Of a DNA stretch of 64,000 nt, positions 43,428 to 52,188 are shown one piece after another (the stretch's first letter is position 1; each line of letters opens with the position of its first letter). The stretch covers positions 4,588,001 to 4,652,000 of the forward strand of contig NC_020126.1 of NCBI RefSeq assembly GCF_000331735.1. The letters run 5' to 3'. The notes beneath the pieces are model-generated. The model worked only from the letters and a program-made list of their open reading frames with translations. It searched no databases and was not told the DNA's origin. This DNA comes from Myxococcus stipitatus DSM 14675 (GTDB lineage: Bacteria > Myxococcota > Myxococcia > Myxococcales > Myxococcaceae). Both the position numbers and the translations under genes were made by a program.

Positions 43428-44309
43428 CTACCCTGGGGTGCTCGTCGCGTTTCCGGGACGGGGCGGGGTGGGGTGGCGTGCCTTCTCCACGGCGTCGAGG
43501 CGGGCCATGGTCTGCGCGTAGAGGTGGTCCAGCTTGGAGTGGAGCTGGGTGACCTCCATGCCGGCGCGGATGTTGGCTTCGTACTCCACGTCGGAGCGGA
43601 TGCGGTCCTTGGCGGCCTGGCGGCTCTGGCTGATGAGGACGAAGCAGGAGAGGAAGATGGCCTCCAGGCTGACGACCATGGTGAGCAGGCCGAAGGGGAA
43701 CGGGTCGAAGGGGTGGACCCCGGGGACCCAGCCGAGGTTGATGGAGATCCACGCGGCGAACCAGGCGGCGTGGAGGAGCATGAAGGTGAAGGTGCCGCTG
43801 AAGGCGGCGAGGCCATCGGCGAGGCGCTGGATGGGGGTGAGCCGTTCCTCGACCATCTCGTTGGGGCTGAGGGTGGGGCGGCTGTGGAGCATCTTGTCCG
43901 CTTCGCGCAGCCGGCGGCCGATGGCGGTGAGGACGTCCATGGCGCTGGAGGGGTGGCGTTGGAAGAGGAGCTGGAGGTCGGCGCGGTCGACCTTGAGGGC
44001 GCAGGTGTCCTGGATGGCGCGGGCGTCGGCGCTGCGCGGGTCTCCGTCGAGGAGGGAGAGCTCGCCGAAGAAGTCCCCGCGGCGGGCGGTCTCGAAGACG
44101 ATGACCTGGCCGGTGGTGTCCTCGACGGAGATTTGCACCTCGCCGGAGCTGACGATGTAGATGGCGCCGCCGGGGTCGCCCCGGTTGAAGACCTTCTCGC
44201 TGGCCCGCAGGTGGACCTCCTCGAGCTGGGCGGCGAGCAGGGCGCGCTCCTCGTCGTCGAGGGCGGCGAAGAGGGGGACTTCCTTGAGCAGGGCGACGTC
44301 GGCGGGCAT
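43428..44309 (-). CDS. Cyclic-nucleotide-binding domain plus DUF1003 membrane protein
   Basis: 293 residues from ATG 44309 (GAGGAG upstream). Residues about 8-120 form a Crp/Fnr-type cyclic-nucleotide-binding fold (GGAIYIVSSGEVQISV, GDFFGELSLLDGDPRSADARA), with the phosphate-binding cassette G-E-L-S-L-L and R-S-A. Residues about 150-255 are DUF1003, with two membrane segments (FTFMLLHAAWFAAWISINL, FGLLTMVVSLEAIFLSCFVLI) and the following SQSRQAAKDRIRSD. It looks like a membrane sensor of a cyclic nucleotide. Divergent from menB. Confidence 0.88.
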   Translation of the reverse strand: MPADVALLKEVPLFAALDDEERALLAAQLEEVHLRASEKVFNRGDPGGAIYIVSSGEVQISVEDTTGQVIVFETARRGDFFGELSLLDGDPRSADARAIQDTCALKVDRADLQLLFQRHPSSAMDVLTAIGRRLREADKMLHSRPTLSPNEMVEERLTPIQRLADGLAAFSGTFTFMLLHAAWFAAWISINLGWVPGVHPFDPFPFGLLTMVVSLEAIFLSCFVLISQSRQAAKDRIRSDVEYEANIRAGMEVTQLHSKLDHLYAQTMARLDAVEKARHPTPPRPGNATSTPG

Positions 44310-44459
44310 GGTGCGGGACTCCTCGTGCTGGGCTGCACCGTGGTCGCCGTACGGTGGCATCTTTCGAGGGGCGAGCCCAGTGACACTGTGGAATGGACGC
44401 CCCTGGGCGGGGCGGCGTAGGGTCCGCGCCGTTCCCCCCTTTCTCCCGAGTGAGAACCC

Positions 44460-45353
44460 ATGGTCTCGGCCATCTTCAATCCGGCCCGTTGGAAGCCCAT
44501 CGAGGGCCACAAGTTCAAGGACATCACGTTCCACCGCGCGGTGGACCAGGGCACGGTGCGCATCGCGTTCAACCGGCCCGAGGTGCGCAATGCGTTCCGT
44601 CCGCGCACGGTCGATGAGCTGTCGCGCGCCCTGGAGGCCACGCGGTTCATGACGGACGTGGGGTGTGTGTTGATTACCGGCAACGGGCCGTCGCCGAAGG
44701 ATGGCGGCTGGGCGTTCTGCTCGGGTGGAGACCAGCGCATCCGAGGGAAGGACGGGTACAAGTACGAGGGGGAGGAGGGGGAGTCGGACCCGGCGAAGCT
44801 GGGGCGGCTGCACATCCTGGAGGTGCAGCGGCAGATCCGCTTCCTGCCCAAGGCGGTGATTGCGGTGGTGCCGGGCTGGGCGGTGGGCGGTGGGCACAGC
44901 CTGCATGTCGTCTGTGACATGACCATCGCGAGCCAGGAGCACGCGGTGTTCAAGCAGACGGACGCGGACGTGGCGAGCTTCGACGGAGGTTATGGGTCGG
45001 CGCTGCTGGCGCGGCAGGTGGGGCAGAAGCGGGCGCGGGAGATCTTCTTCGTGGGGGGGAACTACTCGGCGCAGGAGGCCTTCCAGATGGGGATGGTCAA
45101 CGCCGTGGTGCCGCACGAGAAGCTGGAGGACTTCGCGCTGGAGTGGGCGGCGGAGATCAACACGAAGAGCCCCACGGCCATCAAGATGCTGAAGTATGCG
45201 TTCAACCTGCCGGATGACGGCATGGTGGGACAGCAGCTCTTCGCCGGCGAGGCGACGCGGCTGGCGTATGGGACGGACGAGGCCCAGGAGGGCCGGGATG
45301 CGTTCGTCCAGAAGAGGAAGCGGGACTTCAAGAAGTTCCCCTGGGGGTACTGA
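44460..45353 (+). CDS. menB: 1,4-dihydroxy-2-naphthoyl-CoA synthase (MenB)
   Basis: 297 residues from ATG 44460. Crotonase fold with the MenB-specific features: WAFCSGGDQRIRG, VPGWAVGGGHSLHVVCDMT as the oxyanion region, QTDADVASFDGGYGSALLA and EIFFVGGNYSAQEA. The C-terminal KKFPWGY is also characteristic. It closes the second ring of menaquinone from o-succinylbenzoyl-CoA. No other men gene is in the window. An IS3 element begins 89 bases after its stop, marking the edge of the accessory island. Confidence 0.93.
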   Translation: MVSAIFNPARWKPIEGHKFKDITFHRAVDQGTVRIAFNRPEVRNAFRPRTVDELSRALEATRFMTDVGCVLITGNGPSPKDGGWAFCSGGDQRIRGKDGYKYEGEEGESDPAKLGRLHILEVQRQIRFLPKAVIAVVPGWAVGGGHSLHVVCDMTIASQEHAVFKQTDADVASFDGGYGSALLARQVGQKRAREIFFVGGNYSAQEAFQMGMVNAVVPHEKLEDFALEWAAEINTKSPTAIKMLKYAFNLPDDGMVGQQLFAGEATRLAYGTDEAQEGRDAFVQKRKRDFKKFPWGY

Positions 45354-45496
45354 GGGACTGTGCCCGGGCCCGCTTTCGTCCGTGTGGCGGAGGCGGGGAA
45401 TCATTGCTTGGTCAGCGTCAATGGGTTCGTCGCGCGAGAGGGTGGAGTTGCGTCAGTCTCCTTGAGTCCGTTCAACTGTGGGAGAAGGACGCAACG

Positions 45497-45811
45497 ATGC
45501 CGAAACCGAAGCCTCCATACCCTCCGGAGTTCCGGGCCAGGATTGTCGAGCTGGCCAAGGCAGGGAGAACAACCAGGAGCCTGGCCGAGGAGTTCCAGGT
45601 CACCGACACGACGGTGCGCAATTGGGTGCGTCAGGGCGAGGTGGACGAGGGCACACGCCAGGACGGGCTGACGACGGACGAGAAGCAGGAACTGGCGAGG
45701 CTGCGGCGAGAGGTGAAGGTGCTGCGAGAGGAGCGTGACATCCTCTCAAAAGCCGCGGCCTGGTTCGCACAGGAAGGCGTCGGGACGCCCAAGAAGCGTT
45801 CCGATTCGTGA
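45497..45811 (+). CDS. IS3-family transposase OrfA
   Basis: 104 residues from ATG 45497 (GGAGAAGG upstream). The N-terminal helix-turn-helix reads YPPEFRARIVELAKAGR and SLAEEFQVTDTTVRNWV; the C-terminal leucine zipper (LRREVKVLREERDIL) mediates OrfA/OrfB assembly. AAAWFAQE near the end is typical of the IS3 family. The stop overlaps the GTG of orfB (GTGA), so OrfB may be made by coupling or frameshift. Confidence 0.9.
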   Translation: MPKPKPPYPPEFRARIVELAKAGRTTRSLAEEFQVTDTTVRNWVRQGEVDEGTRQDGLTTDEKQELARLRREVKVLREERDILSKAAAWFAQEGVGTPKKRSDS

Positions 45812-46659
45812 GCGAGAACCAGGCCAAGCATGCGGTGGCGACGCTGTGCCGGGTGCTGGGTGTCACCGAGGCGGGCTACTACGCCTGGAAGGGACGCCCC
45901 GCCTCGAAGAGGGCTGTGGAGGATGAGCAGCTGACCGAGAGCATCCGTGGCATCCATCGGATGTCGGACAGCACGTATGGCGCGCCCCGAGTGAGAGCGG
46001 AGCTGGCCGAGGAGCACCGGGTGAAGGTGGGGATGCGGCGAGTGGCTCGCCTGATGCGGGCCGCTGGCCTGGTGGGAGTCAGCCGGCGGGCATACTGCGT
46101 GACGACGAGGAGAGATGAGGTGGCGCGGCCCGCGGCGGACCTGGTGAAGCGAAGATTCGAGGCGAGCAGGCCCGACGAGTTGTGGGTGGCAGACATCACC
46201 TACATCCCAACGTGGGCGGGATTCCTCTACCTGGCTGTTGTCCTCGACGTGTGGAGTCGCAAGGTCGTGGGGTGGGCCATGGCCACGAATCTGAAGGCAG
46301 AGCTCGTCATCGCCGCGCTGGACATGGCGGTAGCCCAGCGCCAACCCAGGGACGTCATTCATCATTCGGACCAGGGGTGCCAATACACCTCACTGGGCTT
46401 CGGGCAGCGCTGCGGACAAGCGGGTGTGCGTCCCTCCATGGGCAGTGTCGGCGATGCGTACGACAACGCCCTCTGCGAGTCCTTCTTCGCCAGCTTGGAG
46501 TGCGAACCGCTCGACCGCCGGACCTTCCGGACTCATTCAGAGGGACGGATGGCTGTCTTTCAGTACATCGAGGGCTGGTACAATCTGCGACGGAGACACT
46601 CCGCACTCAGCTACCAGTCCCCGGCTAACTATGAGAATAGGTACCGAACGGCGGCTTGA
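45808..46659 (+). CDS. IS3-family transposase OrfB (DDE integrase)
   Basis: 283 residues from GTG 45808. Catalytic triad D129 (WVADITYIPT), D188 (HHSDQGCQYTS) and E224 (ALCESFF), with the D-35-E spacing of retroviral-type integrases. The N-terminal HTH_21 region (MSDSTYGAPRVRAEL) and C-terminal YNLRRRHSALSYQSPANYE are standard. The gene appears intact, so the element may still move. Confidence 0.92.
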   Translation: MSENQAKHAVATLCRVLGVTEAGYYAWKGRPASKRAVEDEQLTESIRGIHRMSDSTYGAPRVRAELAEEHRVKVGMRRVARLMRAAGLVGVSRRAYCVTTRRDEVARPAADLVKRRFEASRPDELWVADITYIPTWAGFLYLAVVLDVWSRKVVGWAMATNLKAELVIAALDMAVAQRQPRDVIHHSDQGCQYTSLGFGQRCGQAGVRPSMGSVGDAYDNALCESFFASLECEPLDRRTFRTHSEGRMAVFQYIEGWYNLRRRHSALSYQSPANYENRYRTAA

Positions 46660-46732
46660 CACATGAAGCCGCCGGGACTCAACGAGACCGGTGTAACTCC
46701 AGGCTCACTTTGCACCGATTATCTTCATGTTA

Positions 46733-49700
46733 TCACTTGCGGTCGGTTGCGCCTAGTTCGCGTAGTACATCGGGTTTGCGAAGTATGTGGTGCACTAGCG
46801 ATGCTGCGGCCTTTGCTGCAAACGGTTGCGCGCGATCATTCTTGTGACCGTCTGCCCAGTCGCAGATCCCCTTCACAAGAATGATTTCGACTTTGCTTCG
46901 GTGGGCAGAAGCATAGGCTCCGGAGCCTTCCATTTCTCCGCCTAACGCTCGCGGGACGGCGGTGAGAAGTTGATCGCGGAACTCAGAGTTGTCCACTAGC
47001 TTTTCACCAGAAAGTACAGGGCCTTGATGAATCTTGACTTGCCCGCTAGGGCGGTGAAGTACCCAGTCACGGCTACCCGAGCGAAATCGCTCTGAAAGAA
47101 TCGGGCCGCAGGGCAATGACTGTCCTCTGAATTGGAAAGTGGTCTTCTCTGCGCGCTGTAATTCGTACGGGAAGACTGAGTCTGCAATGATTACATCGCC
47201 TAGGCGCTGCTTTTTGCGGTCTACGCCAAAGGCAATGCCAGGAATAATTACGGCCTTCGGTGCTAGCTCGCTAACGGCGTCAAGTACAGTCAGCGTTGCT
47301 CCGTCGCGTCCAGAGGTTCCCATCGTTGATTCAACATGAGCGGCAAAGTATCGACCAAAGCGACCTATGCGATAGGTGCTATGTTTGAGTGGGCCCTCAA
47401 GAATAGCGCGTCGACGTGGTAGAGGAGTCATTAATGATAGAATGGCATCGCGCTCAATGGGTGTAGTTGTCATGAGCACAATGTCGATGGTGGAAACTAG
47501 TTCTTCCAGGGTTGTAGTGTTGACGGGTCTGAGATGGGGTTGGGAAAAGTCTATCCGTGGGACCTCTTCGTATATGCACTCTGCATTTGCGTGAATTTCT
47601 CTGACTGTGCGCGCGCCGGCCTCTGTCACCATTGTGTCGAGTAGGCCATTCTCCGCGAGGCGGAGGAGTTCATCGATGTTGGGTGAGTCGTAATCGAATG
47701 TCATGACTCCTGATTCTTTTCGTAGCCTGCGTACAGCACCTCCCAATTTATTCGTGAACCAAGTCTCGGGAGCTATTGGTGAACTGGGTTCGTTTTGATC
47801 CATTGATAGAGTTATTGTTACCAGCCTGCTGCTGGTCGGTTGTTTTGCAGGGGAGGAGTTTGTGCTGGCGGTCCTGACGTGGGTGGACCAGAGTGTGTGA
47901 AAGCCTGCAATGCCAGGAAGGGCTGTGTTGCTGTACTTCTTCCAAGACAAATTCGTGAGCATTGCGGTTGGGTTTTTTTCTAGCTCGTGCATTGCTCGTT
48001 CGCTAATCAAGATCGTGTTCTCCAAAGCTAGGGCATCCATGCGGGCGGTATAGGTAACAAGTCTACTGAGTGTGTCCTGAACGCCAATTCGGATGTCGCC
48101 TAGATTGATCGAGGCCTTAAGTGAAATTGAGTGCGCTAACGCAGAGTGCAGTTCGAGCGTAAAGGCGAGTGCTTGGCTGGGTACGCGATAGGCGAACAAA
48201 AGAGAGTCGCCGAGCGCTTTGATTTCTTGCCCGGAGTGATTGCGAGTAAGTTGTCGCGCGAGGTCTACACGTGACTGCTGAGTTAGTCTTTCGTCTTCAT
48301 CGAGCGACTCAGCTTCGCCTGTTAGTTGTTCCTTCATGCTGATGAAGACAAGAGCAAGCGTGGTGTCTGTTCCTCCGAGCCAGCGATCAAAATCAGTGGT
48401 AGAGAGTGCCGCCGCCGCCGAGATCAATGCGACTTCACGATCTCGCGCTTCGTCTGCTGCACGATCCATTTCGGCGAGACTGGAGGCCCGATCCTGCGTA
48501 TGTGAGGATTCAGTAAGAAGTGATACAAGTCGTTCGCAGACTGGGCAGTGAAGAGACTTGTGGCCACGGCTCAGTCTCTTTTGAACCATCTCATTGGAAA
48601 GTTCAGTGCTGCAGTCGAGACAGGTAACAACTGTTCGCCGGATTACGCTTGAAGAGATCGCACGGGTTCTCAGGTGGGATTCAACATAGTCTTCGAAGAG
48701 AAGACGTGTTTCGGGACTCACGTCTGCGCTAAAGAACACGATCATCTCCCCCCTCCCTTCTCCGTATTCGCGTAGCGCAATCCCGCATGTTCCGCTTGTG
48801 CGAGCCGTAAAGAGAATGGCGTTTCGCCACATTTCCTTTTTCGTGAAGAGTCTGCTGTGCGTGAGGCGAACAGCCATGGTGGCGTAGATGTTTTGAGTTG
48901 GTCCTTCAAACGACAATATTGCGGTCTTGCCCTTTGGGTCCGGCAGGTCGGGATTCTCGCGAGTAAGTTGGGATGGAAAGACGAGCTGTGTCCCATCTTG
49001 TTCATGCTCTCGAAGGGCAATCTCTCTTCGGACCATTGTTTCGACGGTCGCGACAAGGAGTAGGCGCTCGTTTTCGGCGTCGCTGAATCTCTCATCTTTT
49101 GAGATGCGAAACTCCGCTAAGAGCGCCTTTTGTTCTGGGATGGAACCTAATCCATCGGGCTCGGCTTTTGCCTCGTTTACAATGGCGGATGCATACACGT
49201 CGAGATACTCGGGTTGTAACAAGACGAGGCCACCAAAACTGAGTCGCCTAATTAGATCCCGAGACTCTAGTCGACCAAGGCATATATTGAACTGATCGCG
49301 ATCAATATCATCCTGGCCGGTGGTGCGCAGTAGTGAGAAGTACAGATCGTCAGCAGTGCTGAGCAGTCGACCGAGACTCTTTTCATTGGTCAAGAATTCT
49401 TTGATGCGTTGAAACAGTTGCGTCGATGAGACCTGAGGCAGTTTGTCCCACTGTACGGCGTTCTGGAGTGCGATTCTGAGTTTGTCAATGCCCCAGCCTT
49501 CGCGTGCACTGGTTTCGAAGTACTCATCAAAGCCTAGTTCGTGGACTTTGGCGTCGATTCGTTCCTTCGATGCGGCAATACCACTTCGATCTGTTCGTGC
49601 CGCGACGAGGATCTTGCGCAAAGGAAGCGCTCCACTGCCCTGTGCTCTTACGGCAGTCCGCAAAGCTCGTTCCCAGTGGCCTATTCCTGCGAACGGATCT

Positions 49701-51385
49701 GTCTCACTTTTTGCGTCAAACACTACAAGTGCAACTGCGACTTCATCGAGATGCAGCTGATGGATTAGTCGATAACTGGGCTGGCCGGCCATGTCCCATA
49801 AGAATGTTTCGCGGGTTTCCTGGCGACCATCATGGAGCGCCACGTTGTTAGTGTCGAAGGTCCAGACTCGACGGGCGTGAGTAGAGTCAGTTGCAGTGTA
49901 TGATTGCCCAGACAGCACAAGACCAAGGCCGGACTTACCCACACTGCTGTCACCAACCAAGACAGCTTTGGCGTTTCGGTAGTAAACCGCCCGATTTTTT
50001 GGGTTGCTTGCGTGCAATTGCTTTGAGTCGATTTTCCAGACGCAGACGGTTTTTTCTGAGTCGCCAGTTGCGGCAAGGAAATTTTTTGAGCTTATTTCTA
50101 GGGAGTAAGTGCTGCAGCCAATAGCTTCAATGGCGGCGACCTCCTCCCAGTTGTCGGTGGACCAGAAACGGACCGTGTTGTCTAGGCTTCCCGATGCAAG
50201 TATGAGCCCATCTCGAGTGAGAGACATTGGTCCAACGGCTGCTTTGTGTCCTTCGAGAGTATGAAGGGGGCGCAGTGTTTTGTCCTCAAGAATCAAGATG
50301 TCGCCGTGGGTAACGGAGACAACTAGTGCACCTGTGGTCCATAGCACTCGGTGGCTGGGGCCAATGGTGCGCTGCCCGATTATGCCTCCATTAGCTATGT
50401 CGATTGTAAAGAGTTGGTCGGGAGTTAGTGCCGCCAGTCGATTGTCGTCAGGCGACCACGCAATTGATCTGATGTTGTGTCGCGATGGTAGTTCAATTTG
50501 AAGGCTTAATTGGGAGTCAAGTGGGTCGATGATGTGTAGTCGACGAGAATCTGCCAGTGCGATCTTGGTCCCAGAGGTACTCCAGGACAACCCATGTGTC
50601 TTGGTTGCGTTTGGTGTGGACAATTCTTGGTCGGGCTCATTCTTGATCGGGTCGTGTATTGTTATTTGGGCTTCCGACGCTATTGCCAGGAGTGTTTGGG
50701 TTGGAGACCAACCGCTGGTCCAGAGTGGGCTTTGCTGGTTGGGTCGTGTTTGGATTCTGTGTCGAAATGAGCCGTTTGTGTCGTAGACTGAAATCGTTCT
50801 TCCGTGAGTGATTGCGAGGAGCTCTCCATCTCGTGACCAGGTTGTGTTTGATATTTTGGAGCTTAATTGCTGTGTCCAGGTTAGAGTTACTCCCGGAGGA
50901 AGTTTCTGGGTGTGCTCGCTTTTTCGGGTTGTTACAGGTAGGGATGTGCGCCTTCGTCGTTTGATGGATAAGGTCTTGCGTAGCGAGTTTGTGAGTCGTT
51001 CTAGTTCTCTGGGGCGCTCTGTTTTGCTTGTGAGGTCGGTCTGTGTTAGGGTGGAGAGAGTGTTTGGCAGGTCACATTTTTCTAGTGTCACCGGGAGTAG
51101 GCGGCGAAGGAGTCCTGACCGGTCAGTCGATTGGTTGAGGATGGCCTCAAATCCTGTCCAGTCCTCCCTTAGCCAAGCGGGGGTTAGGACGAGGATCGTC
51201 CACTGGCTGATTTCAAGGGTATGGCCGCGGTTTTCTAGATTGGAGTGTCCAACTTTGAAGCTCCGGAAATCGATCCCGATGCGTAGCCCAGCTGCTTCGA
51301 GATAAGGCAGGAGCGAATCGCGAACCCAAGGAGCGTCTGCTGTGGCGTAGTCAATGAAGACATCGAACTTAAAAATTGAAGTCAT
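46733..51385 (-). CDS. Giant TIR-WD40-GTPase-cyclase-like-nucleosidase protein, putative NLR-like immune sensor
   Basis: 1550 residues from ATG 51385; the frame is open to TTG 51532, but the extra 49 residues precede the TIR fold. Domains: TIR about 5-140 (FKFDVFIDYA, catalytic-type E80 in WTGFE); WD40-like propeller about 165-465; Ras/Roc-like GTPase about 470-645 (P-loop GDSSVGKS 478-485, DMAGQ 531-535, D599 in ARTD); helical region; zinc ribbon (C922, C925, C947, C950); class III cyclase-like about 1000-1165, with Ser1016 replacing the first metal Asp; nucleoside phosphorylase/nucleosidase about 1296-1536 (ME at 1485-1486, D1509 in CDWADGHKND). TIRs cleave NAD, and nucleosidase domains act as effectors in NLR-like proteins. 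The role in phage defence or cell suicide is inferred. Lower GC than its neighbours; acquired. Confidence 0.9.
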   Translation of the reverse strand: MTSIFKFDVFIDYATADAPWVRDSLLPYLEAAGLRIGIDFRSFKVGHSNLENRGHTLEISQWTILVLTPAWLREDWTGFEAILNQSTDRSGLLRRLLPVTLEKCDLPNTLSTLTQTDLTSKTERPRELERLTNSLRKTLSIKRRRRTSLPVTTRKSEHTQKLPPGVTLTWTQQLSSKISNTTWSRDGELLAITHGRTISVYDTNGSFRHRIQTRPNQQSPLWTSGWSPTQTLLAIASEAQITIHDPIKNEPDQELSTPNATKTHGLSWSTSGTKIALADSRRLHIIDPLDSQLSLQIELPSRHNIRSIAWSPDDNRLAALTPDQLFTIDIANGGIIGQRTIGPSHRVLWTTGALVVSVTHGDILILEDKTLRPLHTLEGHKAAVGPMSLTRDGLILASGSLDNTVRFWSTDNWEEVAAIEAIGCSTYSLEISSKNFLAATGDSEKTVCVWKIDSKQLHASNPKNRAVYYRNAKAVLVGDSSVGKSGLGLVLSGQSYTATDSTHARRVWTFDTNNVALHDGRQETRETFLWDMAGQPSYRLIHQLHLDEVAVALVVFDAKSETDPFAGIGHWERALRTAVRAQGSGALPLRKILVAARTDRSGIAASKERIDAKVHELGFDEYFETSAREGWGIDKLRIALQNAVQWDKLPQVSSTQLFQRIKEFLTNEKSLGRLLSTADDLYFSLLRTTGQDDIDRDQFNICLGRLESRDLIRRLSFGGLVLLQPEYLDVYASAIVNEAKAEPDGLGSIPEQKALLAEFRISKDERFSDAENERLLLVATVETMVRREIALREHEQDGTQLVFPSQLTRENPDLPDPKGKTAILSFEGPTQNIYATMAVRLTHSRLFTKKEMWRNAILFTARTSGTCGIALREYGEGRGEMIVFFSADVSPETRLLFEDYVESHLRTRAISSSVIRRTVVTCLDCSTELSNEMVQKRLSRGHKSLHCPVCERLVSLLTESSHTQDRASSLAEMDRAADEARDREVALISAAAALSTTDFDRWLGGTDTTLALVFISMKEQLTGEAESLDEDERLTQQSRVDLARQLTRNHSGQEIKALGDSLLFAYRVPSQALAFTLELHSALAHSISLKASINLGDIRIGVQDTLSRLVTYTARMDALALENTILISERAMHELEKNPTAMLTNLSWKKYSNTALPGIAGFHTLWSTHVRTASTNSSPAKQPTSSRLVTITLSMDQNEPSSPIAPETWFTNKLGGAVRRLRKESGVMTFDYDSPNIDELLRLAENGLLDTMVTEAGARTVREIHANAECIYEEVPRIDFSQPHLRPVNTTTLEELVSTIDIVLMTTTPIERDAILSLMTPLPRRRAILEGPLKHSTYRIGRFGRYFAAHVESTMGTSGRDGATLTVLDAVSELAPKAVIIPGIAFGVDRKKQRLGDVIIADSVFPYELQRAEKTTFQFRGQSLPCGPILSERFRSGSRDWVLHRPSGQVKIHQGPVLSGEKLVDNSEFRDQLLTAVPRALGGEMEGSGAYASAHRSKVEIILVKGICDWADGHKNDRAQPFAAKAAASLVHHILRKPDVLRELGATDRK

Positions 51386-51936
51386 GGCTTGTTGCTTGAG
51401 TGGGGATGGACGGCGTGTTCTCTTGTCAATGTTGATGGGGTTGTGACCGTGAACGTGGGCGAACTCGTAGGAGAGGGACTGGCAGCCTACGGGGATGAGG
51501 TCCTCCAGTTGAATCTTAGCAGATGAGGACAATCCGAGGGGTGGGGTATGGTTCTAGGAAGGGCTGATTCTCTCATGTGTGTTGTGGGGCCGGAAGGACT
51601 CACCGGTGCTGTGCTGACTCCATGCTTGACGACCGTTACTCGTACAGTTGTAGTTTGAGTCGCGCTCATCGTGCCCGATAGTGACAGTGCATGGCCACGG
51701 CTTGGTGGTAGCGTCGCCAGCGGCTCCAGGCCAAGACACGTGTAAGTGGCGCCATTGCACGTCGTAGGAGGAACAGGAGTAGTCCTCGCTCTTCCTAGAC
51801 TGGAGACGATCTTAAAAAGACGGGTCAAGTCCCGAATCGTGTGTAGTTGGTTCGGAGGGGGTACGGGAGGGTCAAGTCCCGAATCGTGTGTAGTTGATTC
51901 GGAGGGTGTACGGGAGAGGAAGGCTCCTTGGCGGCG
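51386..51936. other. Leader region of the giant gene, no convincing gene
   Basis: 550 bases without a supported gene. The giant gene's frame stays open to 51532 without a ribosome site or recognisable domain. Short frames here have no coding character. The stretch contains the 47-base tandem repeat at 51822-51915. The promoter of the giant gene should lie here, but no clear -35/-10 pair stands out. Confidence 0.5.
51822..51915. repeat. Two-copy 47-base tandem repeat with internal hairpin
   Basis: Two adjacent 47-base units (51822-51868, 51869-51915) differ at only two positions. Each holds an inverted repeat: in the second, CCGAATC (51879-51885) and GATTCGG (51896-51902) with a 10-base loop. 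In the first, the right arm is GGTTCGG, which still pairs in RNA by G-U. It lies 440-530 bases upstream of the giant gene start. Confidence 0.75.
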
Positions 51937-52125
51937 TCATTCTGCGGTGTCTGGGTTTGAGGTCAGCAGTGCCATGTCAAGGTAGCGGCGGTCATCCCAG
52001 ATGCCGGTGACTTCGAGGGCGACGGCGGTGATGAGGCGCAGGGCGCTGGCGCGGTCCGGGAAGGCGCCCACGGACCGGATGCGGCGCTTCGTAACCGACC
52101 GACGGGCGGCGTCCGACGGGTGCAC
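51937..52125 (-). pseudogene. IS256-family transposase, C-terminal remnant
   Basis: About 60 codons reading TKRRIRSVGAFPDRASALRL, then ITAVALEVTGIWDDRRYLDM. This matches the C-terminal end of IS256/Mutator transposases (R-R-x-R-V-V-G-x-F-P-N, R-L-x-x-A-V). The rest of the gene is absent and upstream sequence is unrelated. It is a relic of an older insertion next to the island core. Confidence 0.6.
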
Positions 52126-52188
52126 CCTTCCGTTCGCACCGCGTGGTAGCCGCGCACGGAGTTTCTCGACGTCGAGGCTTGCGTGACT

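Larger units (their letters stand above)
45443..46701 (+). mobile_element. IS3-family insertion sequence, 1259 bp
   Basis: Terminal inverted repeats of about 26 bases start TGGAGTT on both ends (45443 rightward; 46701 leftward on the other strand) and share GTCTC and TTGAGTCC blocks. The ends are 5'-TG...CA-3', as usual for IS3. It contains overlapping orfA and orfB. Only GG is shared by the two flanks, so there is no convincing 3-5 base target duplication. That fits deletion or recombination next to the element after insertion. It ends 31 bases beyond the 3' end of the giant gene. Confidence 0.88.

Noticed and set aside
44310..45404. N-terminal extension of the cNMP-binding/DUF1003 gene across menB
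   Set aside because: The extra residues are antisense to menB; the real start at 44309 has a strong ribosome site.
51487..51828. Small protein in the giant gene's leader region
   Set aside because: No ribosome site, no domain, and frames cross the repeat without coding bias.
51822..51915. CRISPR array
   Set aside because: Only two adjacent copies without spacers between them, and no cas gene in the window.
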